A DNA stretch of 5,897 nt from Synechococcus sp. PL34863bin_39 (GTDB taxonomy: Bacteria; Cyanobacteriota; Cyanobacteriia; PCC-6307; Cyanobiaceae): the NCBI GenBank assembly GCA_011523155.1, contig WTHL01000114.1, positions 1 to 5,897 on the forward strand, read 5' to 3'. This document shows, in pieces, positions 1-5,897 of the stretch; the stretch's first letter is position 1, and each line of letters starts with the position of its first letter. A program made the translations under genes and the position numbers. A model generated the notes under the pieces. It was not told the DNA's origin. It searched no databases and saw nothing but the letters and a program-made list of their open reading frames with translations.

Positions 1-627
1 TCCTTCAGCACTGCCCCCAACAAATTCGCGGTGATGGCTGGCCATGACGGACTCGTGCTGGCGATGGGCCAGATCAGGCTTCTGGCGGTCAGCCTGCTCA
101 AGATCGCCAATGACATCCGATTGCTGGCCTGCGGTCCCCGTGCCGGCCTGAACGAACTGCAGCTCCCGGCCAACGAGCCGGGAAGTTCGATCATGCCGGG
201 AAAGGTGAACCCCACTCAGTGTGAGGCGATGGCCATGGTCTGCATGCAGGTGATGGGACTCGATGCGGCTGTAGCCATGGCGGGAAGCGGAGGTCACCTC
301 CAGATGAACGTCTACAAACCACTGATTGGGTTCAACCTCCTTCAGGCGATCACACTGCTCACCGATGCCTGCCGGTGTTTCCGGATTGGCATGGTGGAGG
401 GGATGGAACCCAATGCTGAGCGGATCCAGGAGCTGGTGGATCGGTCCCTCATGCTGGTGACGGCGCTGACACCTGCGATCGGATACGAAAAGGCCAGCGC
501 CATTGCAAAACATGCCCACGCGCAGGGATCAAGCCTGCGCAGTGCAGCACTGGAGCTGGGCTATGTGACCGCTGAAGAGTTCGACCGGGTGGTGAATCCT
601 GCGGCCATGGCCCTTCAGCAGGGTTAA
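1..627 (+). CDS. fumC: Class II fumarate hydratase (fumarase C), C-terminal part, 5' end outside window
   Basis: The enzyme reversibly hydrates fumarate to L-malate in the cytosol, as part of the (in cyanobacteria modified) TCA cycle. The reading frame is open from base 1, and 208 codons are present before the TAA at 625-627. They begin with [10 protein letters not shown], a known internal stretch of class II fumarases, so the gene enters from the left. The family signature [11 protein letters not shown] lies at fragment residues 61-71. Its Ser62, Lys68 and Asn70 correspond to the SS-loop serine and to substrate-binding Lys324 and Asn326 of E. coli FumC. FumC proteins are about 460 residues, so roughly the last 45 percent is here; the catalytic HP(H)-containing region lies upstream. 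The tail ([14 protein letters not shown]) is the usual small C-terminal domain. Class II fumarase is favoured over aspartase or argininosuccinate lyase by the exact signature and the [13 protein letters not shown] context. No frameshift is seen. Confidence 0.96.
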   Translation, partial: SFSTAPNKFAVMAGHDGLVLAMGQIRLLAVSLLKIANDIRLLACGPRAGLNELQLPANEPGSSIMPGKVNPTQCEAMAMVCMQVMGLDAAVAMAGSGGHLQMNVYKPLIGFNLLQAITLLTDACRCFRIGMVEGMEPNAERIQELVDRSLMLVTALTPAIGYEKASAIAKHAHAQGSSLRSAALELGYVTAEEFDRVVNPAAMALQQG

Positions 628-638
628 CCGAAGGGTCG
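608..638. terminator. Inverted repeat across converging fumC and helicase ends; possible bidirectional terminator
   Basis: CCCTTC at 611-616 pairs perfectly with GAAGGG at 630-635. G609-C637 adds a further pair, with wobbles at 610/636 and 608/638, giving a stem of about nine pairs. Its 13-base loop includes the perfect 8-bp palindrome GGTTAACC (622-629), which holds the fumC stop codon. The structure covers the whole region where two converging genes end, only 13 bp apart, so a terminator working in both directions is plausible. No T-tract follows on either strand, so it is not a canonical intrinsic terminator. It may instead protect mRNA 3' ends, or be chance. Confidence 0.3.
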
Positions 639-640
639 GC

Positions 641-3415
641 TCAGGCAGCCCGTTCCGTGGCTGGGTTGAGGCCGCCCGACTCGGCCGCCGCAGCCTTGAG
701 CAGATCATCGGCTTCCGCCACGGGGAAGCGATTGATCGCCCTGAGTGCCTGACGGGCATGGCTCCTCAACTGATCGCTGATGGCCTCGCAGTAGGGCACC
801 TGAGCCAGCAGATCCACGGTCCGGCGCATGATCCTCACGACATCGCCCTCGTCGAGGGAGGTGTTGGCGATCAGGTCGTTCCAGTCACACCCCTTGGCCC
901 AGGCTTCAACGAGCCCCATCAGCTCAGGCTCCCACCAGGCAGGCACCACCACGCTGGCGCGCTCCTGAGCGCGCAGAAGCTCTCGACGGATACCCATCAG
1001 ATCGTGAAGGGCCTCTTCCGCGCGAGGCGGGGGCGGGAACCCACTCCAGAGATCAGGTCGGTTGACTTCTGTACTGATCGCTTCAAACACCGCCGCGAGC
1101 TCGGCCGGTGGGAGGTCATCAAGATGCCCACTCATCAGAGCCAGGCCGAGCCAGAGCTCGTTGTCGCCCCGGAGTGCGGCGACGGTGCGGCCGATCTCCG
1201 TGGGCTGCAATGCATCAAGGCAACCGAAGTGCTGGAGGATCTCAATCAAGGCGAGGAAGGTCTCCCAGTGCCGATTGGCACGGTGATGAAGCAGGTGCTG
1301 CCGCTCACTGATTTCAATCTCAAGCTCCTCCATTCGGCGGCGATGCTTCTTGAGTTGACGCCGATCCCCCCAGCGATGGGCAGGGTGAGTCGCCAGATCG
1401 TCTTCCAGAGACCGGACCAGCCTGGCCTGGGACAGCACTTCCCCCGCCAGGTCGTACTGCGGTGTGGTCATGTCATGGCGCTGCGCCATGTGGGCAACCG
1501 CAAGGGCAAGCCCTCCACTGGCCTGATCTCCATGCCGGAGTTCCCCGCTTCGCTGCAGTGACGGGGCCTCGACACCTGCGACCTGAAGGCAGCTGAGTTC
1601 CGCATGCAGGCTCACCACTGACTGGCAAGGGAGAAGCAACCAGACGTTGTCGTGGGTGAGGCAGAGAAGAAGAGGAAACTGCCCGGGACCATCCAGCTTG
1701 TCGACGATCACTGCAGGGGTGACCGTGCCTCTCAACTGCGGAGCCTTCAGACTGATCAGCGTTCCGACGCTCGCGAACTGCAACGCCAGGGTGAGCTCAT
1801 TGGCAAGCGTCTCCTCCGCTTGCTGCTGAAGGATCCGCAGGAGGCGACGCTCCTCACGCAGCCGGGCACGGTGCTTTTCGTAGTCCTCGAAATCTTCCCA
1901 GGGAACATCGCCTGAGGTGCCCTGCAGCTGGCCGAGCTGAAGTCGCAACTGGGTCAGGATTTCCTCTTCCTCCACCAGGTCGAGGCTGGCCAGATAACGG
2001 CCGAAACTCCGCTCCACGAGTTCGCGGGCCTTGGCCAGGTCATGCCGGGCCAGGAGGTTGAGCACCATGCCGTAACTCGGGGTGAACTGACTGACCAGCG
2101 GATCAGCGGGGCTTGTGGCGAGCTGTCCGGCTTCCCGAACTCCCTCGAAACGGCTCTGAACCGTGACCACATAGCCCTGGGAATCCAGACCGCGTCGACC
2201 GGCCCGGCCCGCCATCTGCAGAAACTCGCTGGCCATCAGAGGCCTGTGCCCCCGCTCTGTGCGCTTCGAGAGCGAGGCGATCACAGTGCTGCGAGCCGGC
2301 ATGTTGATGCCCGCAGCCAGGGTTTCCGTCGCGAACACAACCTTCACCAGACCCTGCTGGAAGAGCTCCTCGATCAGTTCCTTCCAGGCTGGAAGCACAC
2401 CGGCATGGTGGGCGGCGATGCCGCGCAGCAGGGCGTCGGCATGGAGGCCGTCCCTGACCGCCTCTGGATTGGCCGCTGCATAGGCCTTCAGACGCTCAGC
2501 GATCCTGGCCTGCTCGTCGGGTGTGACCAGACACTGCACACCCAGATCGCGGACAGCCTTGTCGCAGCCGCGCCTGCTGAAAATGAAGTAGATGGCAGGG
2601 AGCATGTCCCGATCGGCCATCTGAGCCACGACAAAACTGATGGGTGGCGCTTCGGGCTGGGGGGGCTTGGGTGAACGACCCTTGCGCTTGTGCCCTTTGG
2701 GTGCTCGCCAGACCTTGCAGTTGGGGTGAAGTCCGGTGCCCGCTTCATTCAGCAAGGGATGAAGCCCCTTGGCACTGCAGAAGTTGAACTGCAGCGGCAC
2801 TGGTCGGAAATCGCTGAGGATGAGACGGGTGGGGCCATGAACCTTCTCAATCCAATCCGTGAGCTGACCGGCATTGGCAACGGTGGCAGACAGCGCCACC
2901 AGCTGCACGGAGGGGGGGCAATGAATGATCGATTCCTCCCAGACCGTTCCCCGCTGGGAATCATTCATGTAATGGCACTCATCGAGCACCACCGCCTCCA
3001 CATCGGCCAGGGGATCATTCCCCTGATCGACTTCCGCGTAAAGCATGTTGCGGAAGATCTCCGTGGTCATCACCACCACCTTGGCGTCGCGGTTGACGCT
3101 CAGATCGCCCGTCATCAGTCCGACATTCTCGGCACCGAACTGGTCGCGGAAATCACGCAGCTTCTGATTGGAGAGAGCCTTCAGAGGCGTGGTGTAGAAA
3201 ACCTTCTGGCCGTGGGCGATGGCCCGGTGAATCGCGTACTCACCCACCAGGGTTTTTCCAGAACCCGTGGGTGCACTCACCACCACGGAATGCCCCTGAT
3301 TCAGAGCATCGACCGCGTCGAGCTGGAAGCCGTCCAGAGGAAAGGGGAACAGCTGCCCGAGGTCAATCACACCATCGGTTGCAGACCCCGCTGAGGATGC
3401 TTCGGATTCAGCCAT
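641..3415 (-). CDS. Ski2/Mtr4-like DECH-box RNA helicase with C-terminal DSHCT domain
   Basis: This is a 924-residue superfamily II RNA helicase of the Ski2-like group, probably cytosolic and acting in RNA processing or decay; its substrate is not evident. Visible motifs: motif I APTGSGKT (48-55, Lys54), motif Ia TTPLKALSNQK (75-85), motif II DECH (145-148), motif III SAT (176-178), motif V FATETLAAGINMPA (361-374) and motif VI QMAGRAGRRGLD (400-411). A basic, proline-rich linker (about 236-258) separates the two RecA-like domains. Charged helical stretches at about 480-540 and 685-715 may form coiled coils. Residues of about 720-900 match the DSHCT domain, including the SLDEGDVVRIMRRTVDLL segment. 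The plant plastid helicase ISE2 belongs to the same family. The start at 3415 was chosen because the reading frame further upstream (to 3637) runs antisense to bioF and has no family character, while an AGGA sits 8 bases before this ATG. The gene converges on fumC and diverges from bioF. Family is certain; biological role is not. Confidence 0.95.
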   Translation of the reverse strand: MAESEASSAGSATDGVIDLGQLFPFPLDGFQLDAVDALNQGHSVVVSAPTGSGKTLVGEYAIHRAIAHGQKVFYTTPLKALSNQKLRDFRDQFGAENVGLMTGDLSVNRDAKVVVMTTEIFRNMLYAEVDQGNDPLADVEAVVLDECHYMNDSQRGTVWEESIIHCPPSVQLVALSATVANAGQLTDWIEKVHGPTRLILSDFRPVPLQFNFCSAKGLHPLLNEAGTGLHPNCKVWRAPKGHKRKGRSPKPPQPEAPPISFVVAQMADRDMLPAIYFIFSRRGCDKAVRDLGVQCLVTPDEQARIAERLKAYAAANPEAVRDGLHADALLRGIAAHHAGVLPAWKELIEELFQQGLVKVVFATETLAAGINMPARSTVIASLSKRTERGHRPLMASEFLQMAGRAGRRGLDSQGYVVTVQSRFEGVREAGQLATSPADPLVSQFTPSYGMVLNLLARHDLAKARELVERSFGRYLASLDLVEEEEILTQLRLQLGQLQGTSGDVPWEDFEDYEKHRARLREERRLLRILQQQAEETLANELTLALQFASVGTLISLKAPQLRGTVTPAVIVDKLDGPGQFPLLLCLTHDNVWLLLPCQSVVSLHAELSCLQVAGVEAPSLQRSGELRHGDQASGGLALAVAHMAQRHDMTTPQYDLAGEVLSQARLVRSLEDDLATHPAHRWGDRRQLKKHRRRMEELEIEISERQHLLHHRANRHWETFLALIEILQHFGCLDALQPTEIGRTVAALRGDNELWLGLALMSGHLDDLPPAELAAVFEAISTEVNRPDLWSGFPPPPRAEEALHDLMGIRRELLRAQERASVVVPAWWEPELMGLVEAWAKGCDWNDLIANTSLDEGDVVRIMRRTVDLLAQVPYCEAISDQLRSHARQALRAINRFPVAEADDLLKAAAAESGGLNPATERAA

Positions 3416-3475
3416 AGCAAAGATCCTAGGGAGGCTGCGACGCGCCCTTGGTCCTGCGTGCTTCAGAGTGAGCCC
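3416..3475. promoter_or_regulatory. 60-bp divergent intergenic region between helicase and bioF
   Basis: This is the only space upstream of both the helicase and the first biotin gene of the operon, so promoters for both may lie in it or reach into the neighbouring coding regions. It contains the short palindrome CCTAGG (3425-3430) and a GGGAGG (3429-3434) that is too far from either bioF start to serve as a ribosome-binding site. I found no clear -35/-10 pair on either strand and no long palindrome resembling a BirA-type biotin operator. The regulatory role is inferred from gene layout alone. Confidence 0.4.
3424..3427 (-). promoter_or_regulatory. Shine-Dalgarno-like AGGA for the helicase
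   Basis: Read on the minus strand, AGGA is followed by eight bases and then the ATG at 3415-3413. It is the only ribosome-binding-like site near the possible starts and supports the 924-residue form. It overlaps a TAGGAT hexamer (3428-3423) that resembles a -10 box, but no -35 element is placed correctly, so I do not call a promoter from it. Confidence 0.4.
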
Positions 3476-4663
3476 ATGGCCAGTATCTCGCCCGCCCGCC
3501 GCCGTCATTTGCGGACATGGCTTCCCGAGGCCGGGGCAATCGGGCTGCACCCGGTTGGAGGCGCCAGTCAGCCCGTTCCGGAACAGGTCGCCCTTCACGA
3601 TCTGGCCAGCAATGACTATCTCGACCTGGCCCAGCACCCGCGACTGATCAAGGCGGCGTCAGAGGCCATGGAGGGGCAAGGGGTCGGAGCAGGCGGCTCC
3701 CGCCTGGTGACTGGAAGCCGGCCGATTCACCGTGAGCTTGAAGATGCACTGGCACGGTGGCTGGGATGGCATCGGGTGCTGCTCTTCCCGAGTGGCTTTC
3801 AGGCCAACATCGCCGCGGTCAGCGCACTCGCCGATCGCCACACCATCGTGCTGGCCGACCGCTTGATTCACCATTCCCTGCTGGTGGGGGTTCAGGCCAG
3901 CGGCGCCCGTCTGAAACGATTTGCCCACAACGATCTCAGTGATCTCGGCCGCAAACTGAGTCAGGTACGGGCAGCACGACCGTCCCAACAGCTCCTGGTC
4001 CTCACCGAAAGCCTATTCAGCATGGAAGGCACCAGTCCTGACCTGGCTGGCCTCCTTGCTCTGTGCCGGATCCATCAAGCCCGGCTGCTAGTGGACGAAG
4101 CCCATGCCCTCGGAGTCCTGGGTCCCGACGGTCGCGGGCTCACAGCAACGCTGACCGATGGAGTCGACAGCGCAGACTCCGGTGTCACGATGATCAGCGG
4201 CACTTTCGGCAAGGCATTCGGGAGCGGCGGCGCCTTTCTGGCCTGCGACCAGACCCTCGGCGATCAGTTGCTGCAGCGCAGCGGTGCGTTCCGGTACACC
4301 ACCGCCCTGGCCCCCCCCCTCGCGGCCGCGGCCCAGGAGGCTCTGTCCATGATTCAGGAGCAACCCCAGTGGGGTCAGACCCTGATCGAGGACGCGGAAC
4401 GCTGGCGTGATCAGATCGCCTCAACGGGATGGAAGCGGCCTGGTGGACGGGGGCCGATCCTGCCACTGCTGGTGGGGGAGGACCAGGCAACATTGGATCT
4501 TCAGCAACAGCTTGAACGGGCTGGCGTCCTGAGCATCGCGATCCGCCCCCCCACGGTGCCCGAGGGGCTGTCACGGCTGCGCCTCGTTCTGCATCGGGGC
4601 CAGTCCGATGACGCACTCATGCGGCTGCTGCACTGCCTCGAACAAGCCAGGACTCCGACATGA
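3476..4663 (+). CDS. bioF: 8-amino-7-oxononanoate synthase (KAPA synthase)
   Basis: BioF is a cytosolic, PLP-dependent alpha-oxoamine synthase that condenses pimeloyl-ACP (or CoA) with L-alanine, releasing CO2, to give 8-amino-7-oxononanoate in biotin synthesis. The 395-residue product compares with 384 in E. coli. Motifs in order: SNDYLDLAQHP (45-55), glycine-rich GAGGSRLVTG (71-80), SGFQAN (106-111), His133 at the PLP-stacking position, ESLFSMEG (178-185), DEAH with Asp207 and His210 contacting PLP, and SGTFGKAFGS (241-250) with Lys246 as the Schiff-base lysine. All expected active-site residues are present. The ATG at 3476 was chosen; a GTG at 3458 in the same frame would add six residues, and neither start has a strong ribosome-binding site. 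The gene heads a rightward biotin operon, and its TGA overlaps the bioK ATG in ATGA. A close relative such as KBL (2-amino-3-ketobutyrate CoA ligase) is less likely because of the biotin neighbours. A run of nine C lies at codons 279-282. Confidence 0.94.
   Translation: MASISPARRRHLRTWLPEAGAIGLHPVGGASQPVPEQVALHDLASNDYLDLAQHPRLIKAASEAMEGQGVGAGGSRLVTGSRPIHRELEDALARWLGWHRVLLFPSGFQANIAAVSALADRHTIVLADRLIHHSLLVGVQASGARLKRFAHNDLSDLGRKLSQVRAARPSQQLLVLTESLFSMEGTSPDLAGLLALCRIHQARLLVDEAHALGVLGPDGRGLTATLTDGVDSADSGVTMISGTFGKAFGSGGAFLACDQTLGDQLLQRSGAFRYTTALAPPLAAAAQEALSMIQEQPQWGQTLIEDAERWRDQIASTGWKRPGGRGPILPLLVGEDQATLDLQQQLERAGVLSIAIRPPTVPEGLSRLRLVLHRGQSDDALMRLLHCLEQARTPT
4311..4319 (+). repeat. Run of nine C within bioF
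   Basis: Nine consecutive C occupy the codons for Ala279-Pro280-Pro281-Leu282 of BioF. This is the longest homopolymer I see; other runs reach seven (G at 2659-2665 and 2912-2918, C at 4546-4552). The reading frame is intact as given. Such a tract is prone to replication slippage and also to sequencing error. Confidence 0.8.
4649..4652 (+). promoter_or_regulatory. Shine-Dalgarno-like AGGA for bioK inside the end of bioF
   Basis: AGGA stands seven bases before the bioK ATG at 4660 and within the last codons of bioF. It supports 4660 over the in-frame internal ATG at 4678 and fits translational coupling through the ATGA overlap. Confidence 0.5.
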
Positions 4664-5424
4664 AACAGGTCATCGCCATGCACGGCTGGAGTGGCGATAG
4701 CCGTGCATGGCAGCCCTGGGAGCGGCACTTCCAGCGCCACGACTGGGCCTGGCAGTCGGGAGACCGTGGCTATGGACACAGACCGGTCAGGGAACCGCAA
4801 TGGGCTGTGGACAGGGAGCCAGCGTCGGCGCAACGGCGGGTCGTGATCGGCCATTCCCTCGGTCCGCATCTGATCCCGGAGACGGTTCTCAACGACGCCA
4901 CTGATCTGGTGCTTCTGGCCAGTTTCAGCCGCTTCATCCCTGAGGGACGGGCGGGTCGAGCGCTGCAGACAGGCCTGCAGGGGATGGCACGTTGCATCGG
5001 TAGCCCCCGGGAACCGGCCATGTTGGAGAGCTTTCTGACCAAAGCGGCGACTCCGGCATCGGCCACGGCTCTCCCACCGGGCCCGATCCACGAGGGGCTG
5101 TCAGCCCCAGGGCGTCAGCGTCTCCTCAGCGACCTGCATCGGCTCATCGCCAGTGCAGCGTTGCCACCGGGGATTCCCTCAGACGCAAGGGTGTTGGTGG
5201 TGAATGCCGGTGATGACCGCATCGTCGTGCCAGAGGCCCGCCAGCAACTTCTCGATCAGCTGCGCGGTCATCTGCGGGATCAACCCTGTGTCTGGACGCT
5301 TGCATCCTGCGGCCATGCCCTCCTGGTTCCAGACTTGCTCGTGCAGGTGCAGGAGTGGCTCGACAGCGCCCCTGAACATCACCATGGACCTGACATTCCC
5401 ATCCATGAACAGCAGCAAGGCTGA
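4660..5424 (+). CDS. bioK: Alpha/beta hydrolase, probable pimeloyl-ACP methyl ester esterase BioK
   Basis: The 254-residue alpha/beta hydrolase probably cleaves the methyl ester of pimeloyl-ACP methyl ester, the step done by BioH in E. coli, releasing pimeloyl-ACP for BioF. Visible features: a first strand running into MHGWSGDSRAW (7-17, oxyanion-hole region), the nucleophile elbow GHSLG (64-68, Ser66), NAGDD (182-186, Asp186 as likely acid) and CGHALLVP (217-224, His219). A complete Ser-Asp-His triad is therefore present. There is no signal peptide, so it should be cytosolic. The assignment as BioK rests on position directly after bioF and on the picocyanobacterial setting, where the Cronan laboratory described BioK as a BioH replacement; this name is separate from the lysine-using aminotransferase also called BioK. 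The start at 4660 overlaps the bioF stop and has an AGGA seven bases upstream. The tail beyond about residue 236 is polar and holds three histidines in a row, outside the core fold; its last codons overlap bioD. Biochemical role is inferred. Confidence 0.82.
   Translation: MKQVIAMHGWSGDSRAWQPWERHFQRHDWAWQSGDRGYGHRPVREPQWAVDREPASAQRRVVIGHSLGPHLIPETVLNDATDLVLLASFSRFIPEGRAGRALQTGLQGMARCIGSPREPAMLESFLTKAATPASATALPPGPIHEGLSAPGRQRLLSDLHRLIASAALPPGIPSDARVLVVNAGDDRIVVPEARQQLLDQLRGHLRDQPCVWTLASCGHALLVPDLLVQVQEWLDSAPEHHHGPDIPIHEQQQG
4675..4711 (+). repeat. Perfect 13-bp inverted repeat (hairpin) at the start of bioK
   Basis: GCCATGCACGGCT (4675-4687) is exactly matched by its reverse complement AGCCGTGCATGGC (4699-4711), with an 11-base loop. 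The repeat lies 15 bases after the bioK start codon and encloses the in-frame ATG at 4678. The left arm can also form a second structure: ATCGCCA (4672-4678) pairs perfectly with TGGCGAT (4692-4698), and the two stems cannot exist together. No T-tract follows, so it is not an intrinsic terminator. The arms encode part of the conserved HGW segment, so part of the symmetry may come from protein constraint. Confidence 0.8.
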
Positions 5425-5897
5425 GCAGGACCCCATCCAGCTTGTGGTTTGCGGCACCGATACCGACGTGGGCAAGACAGTCATCAGCGCCTTGCTGGTG
5501 CAGGGCCTGAACGCCACCTATTGGAAACCGGTGCAGAGCGGACTCGAGGGAGGCGGCGATCGGGGGCGTGTCGTGAGCCTGCTCAAGCTCCCGAAGGAGC
5601 GGTGGCTCACCGAGGCCTATGCCTTCCAGGCACCGGTCTCACCCCACTGGGCCGCGGAACAGGACGGCGAAGTGGTCGACATCAGGCGATTGCAACTGCC
5701 GTCGACCACCTCGCCACTGGTGGTGGAAACCGCGGGCGGCCTGTTCGTGCCGCTCAATCGCAACGAGCTGCAAATCGATCAGCTGAAGCGCTGGCGCCTG
5801 CCGATCGTGCTGGTAGCACGCAGTGGCCTGGGGACCCTGAATCACACCCTGCTGAGTCTCGAGGCTCTGCGCCTGCGGGGATTGAGCGTTCTGGGGC
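5405..5897 (+). CDS. bioD: Dethiobiotin synthetase, N-terminal part, 3' end outside window
   Basis: BioD is a cytosolic ATP- and Mg-dependent enzyme that carboxylates 7,8-diaminopelargonate and closes the ureido ring to form dethiobiotin. The frame stays open to the right edge, giving 164 codons of a protein that is usually about 220-240 residues. Motifs: P-loop GTDTDVGKT (17-25, Lys24), KPVQSG (41-46, Lys41 as the substrate/CO2-site lysine), Asp52 at the metal-binding position, APVSPHWAAE (76-85), VVETAGGLFVPL (106-117, Glu108 matching the conserved Glu of the EGAGG motif) and VARSGLGTLNHTLL. ETAGG in place of EGAGG is the only visible departure from the E. coli form. The start is uncertain: ATG at 5405 gives a short N-terminus before the P-loop and a 20-bp overlap with bioK; ATG at 5384, in the same frame, adds seven residues and gives a 41-bp overlap. 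Neither has a ribosome-binding site, which suggests translation by coupling to bioK. Confidence 0.93.
   Translation, partial: MNSSKAEQDPIQLVVCGTDTDVGKTVISALLVQGLNATYWKPVQSGLEGGGDRGRVVSLLKLPKERWLTEAYAFQAPVSPHWAAEQDGEVVDIRRLQLPSTTSPLVVETAGGLFVPLNRNELQIDQLKRWRLPIVLVARSGLGTLNHTLLSLEALRLRGLSVLG

Noticed and set aside
957..974. A 7-bp perfect stem with a 4-base loop (GCGCGCT/AGCGCGC)
   Set aside because: It lies within helicase codons. A stem of this length with a short loop is expected about once by chance in a window of this size.
1474..1490. A 7-bp perfect stem (CATGGCG/CGCCATG) with a 3-base loop
   Set aside because: It is inside the helicase coding sequence and not longer than chance would give.
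758..1561. A 267-codon open frame on the + strand antisense to the helicase
   Set aside because: It lies wholly inside the well-supported helicase gene, and its translation shows no family motif. Long antisense frames are common in GC-rich coding DNA.
2042..2674. A 210-codon + strand frame within the helicase
   Set aside because: It is a shadow of the helicase gene with no recognisable domain.
2690..3394. A 234-codon + strand frame antisense to the helicase N-terminal half
   Set aside because: It mirrors the codons for motifs I to III of the helicase, and its product looks like no known protein.
3416..3637. A 74-residue N-terminal extension of the helicase frame to 3637
   Set aside because: It would overlap the start of bioF in antisense and has no helicase-family character. 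The ATG at 3415 has an AGGA at good spacing and matches the expected short N-terminus.
4194..4616. A 140-codon - strand frame within bioF
   Set aside because: It is an Arg/Pro-rich low-complexity translation antisense to the PLP-lysine region of bioF.
4963..4980. Two CTGCAG copies six bases apart
   Set aside because: They encode a short LQTGLQ repeat in BioK, and six-base palindromes are common.
4501..5091. A 196-codon - strand frame over the end of bioF and the start of bioK
   Set aside because: It crosses two confident genes in antisense and is Arg/Ser-rich, as typical for a GC-rich shadow frame.
4561..5103. A 13-base direct repeat CGAGGGGCTGTCA at 4561 and 5091
   Set aside because: Both copies encode the tetrapeptide EGLS in unrelated proteins with the same codon preference. 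Two copies alone do not support a mobile or regulatory repeat.

Overview
The window looks like a chromosomal stretch from a marine or brackish picocyanobacterium of the Synechococcus/Cyanobium type. Three things point that way. The order fumC, Ski2-type RNA helicase, biotin genes is the one I know from Prochlorococcus and marine Synechococcus. The alpha/beta hydrolase directly after bioF resembles the picocyanobacterial esterase BioK. The DNA is GC-rich by eye, and I find no copy of the cyanobacterial HIP1 octamer GCGATCGC, as expected for this clade. The organism call is inference from gene content, not from a search.

Layout: the 3' part of fumC (class II fumarase, + strand, cut by the window's left edge) ends at 627. 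A full-length DECH-box Ski2/Mtr4-like RNA helicase lies on the - strand at 3415-641 and converges on fumC with only 13 bp between the stop codons. It is transcribed divergently from a biotin operon across a 60-bp gap. That operon runs rightward: bioF (3476-4663), bioK (4660-5424, ATGA overlap with bioF) and bioD (from about 5405, overlapping bioK and cut by the right edge). There is no gene-free stretch over 60 bp and no RNA gene, mobile element or CRISPR array that I can see.

The biotin genes fit one pathway. BioK would demethylate pimeloyl-ACP methyl ester to end pimelate synthesis. BioF condenses pimeloyl-ACP with alanine to give 8-amino-7-oxononanoate (KAPA). BioD closes the ureido ring of diaminopelargonate to form dethiobiotin. 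BioC, the methyltransferase that opens the pimelate branch and usually sits between bioK and bioD in this clade, is not there: bioK runs straight into bioD.

The region is mostly ordinary, conserved metabolism. The points worth a second look are a perfect 13-bp inverted repeat in the first 18 codons of bioK, with a mutually exclusive alternative stem just after the bioF/bioK junction; the missing bioC; a run of nine C inside bioF; and an inverted repeat across the converging ends of fumC and the helicase gene. I see no convincing evidence for a wholly new system.
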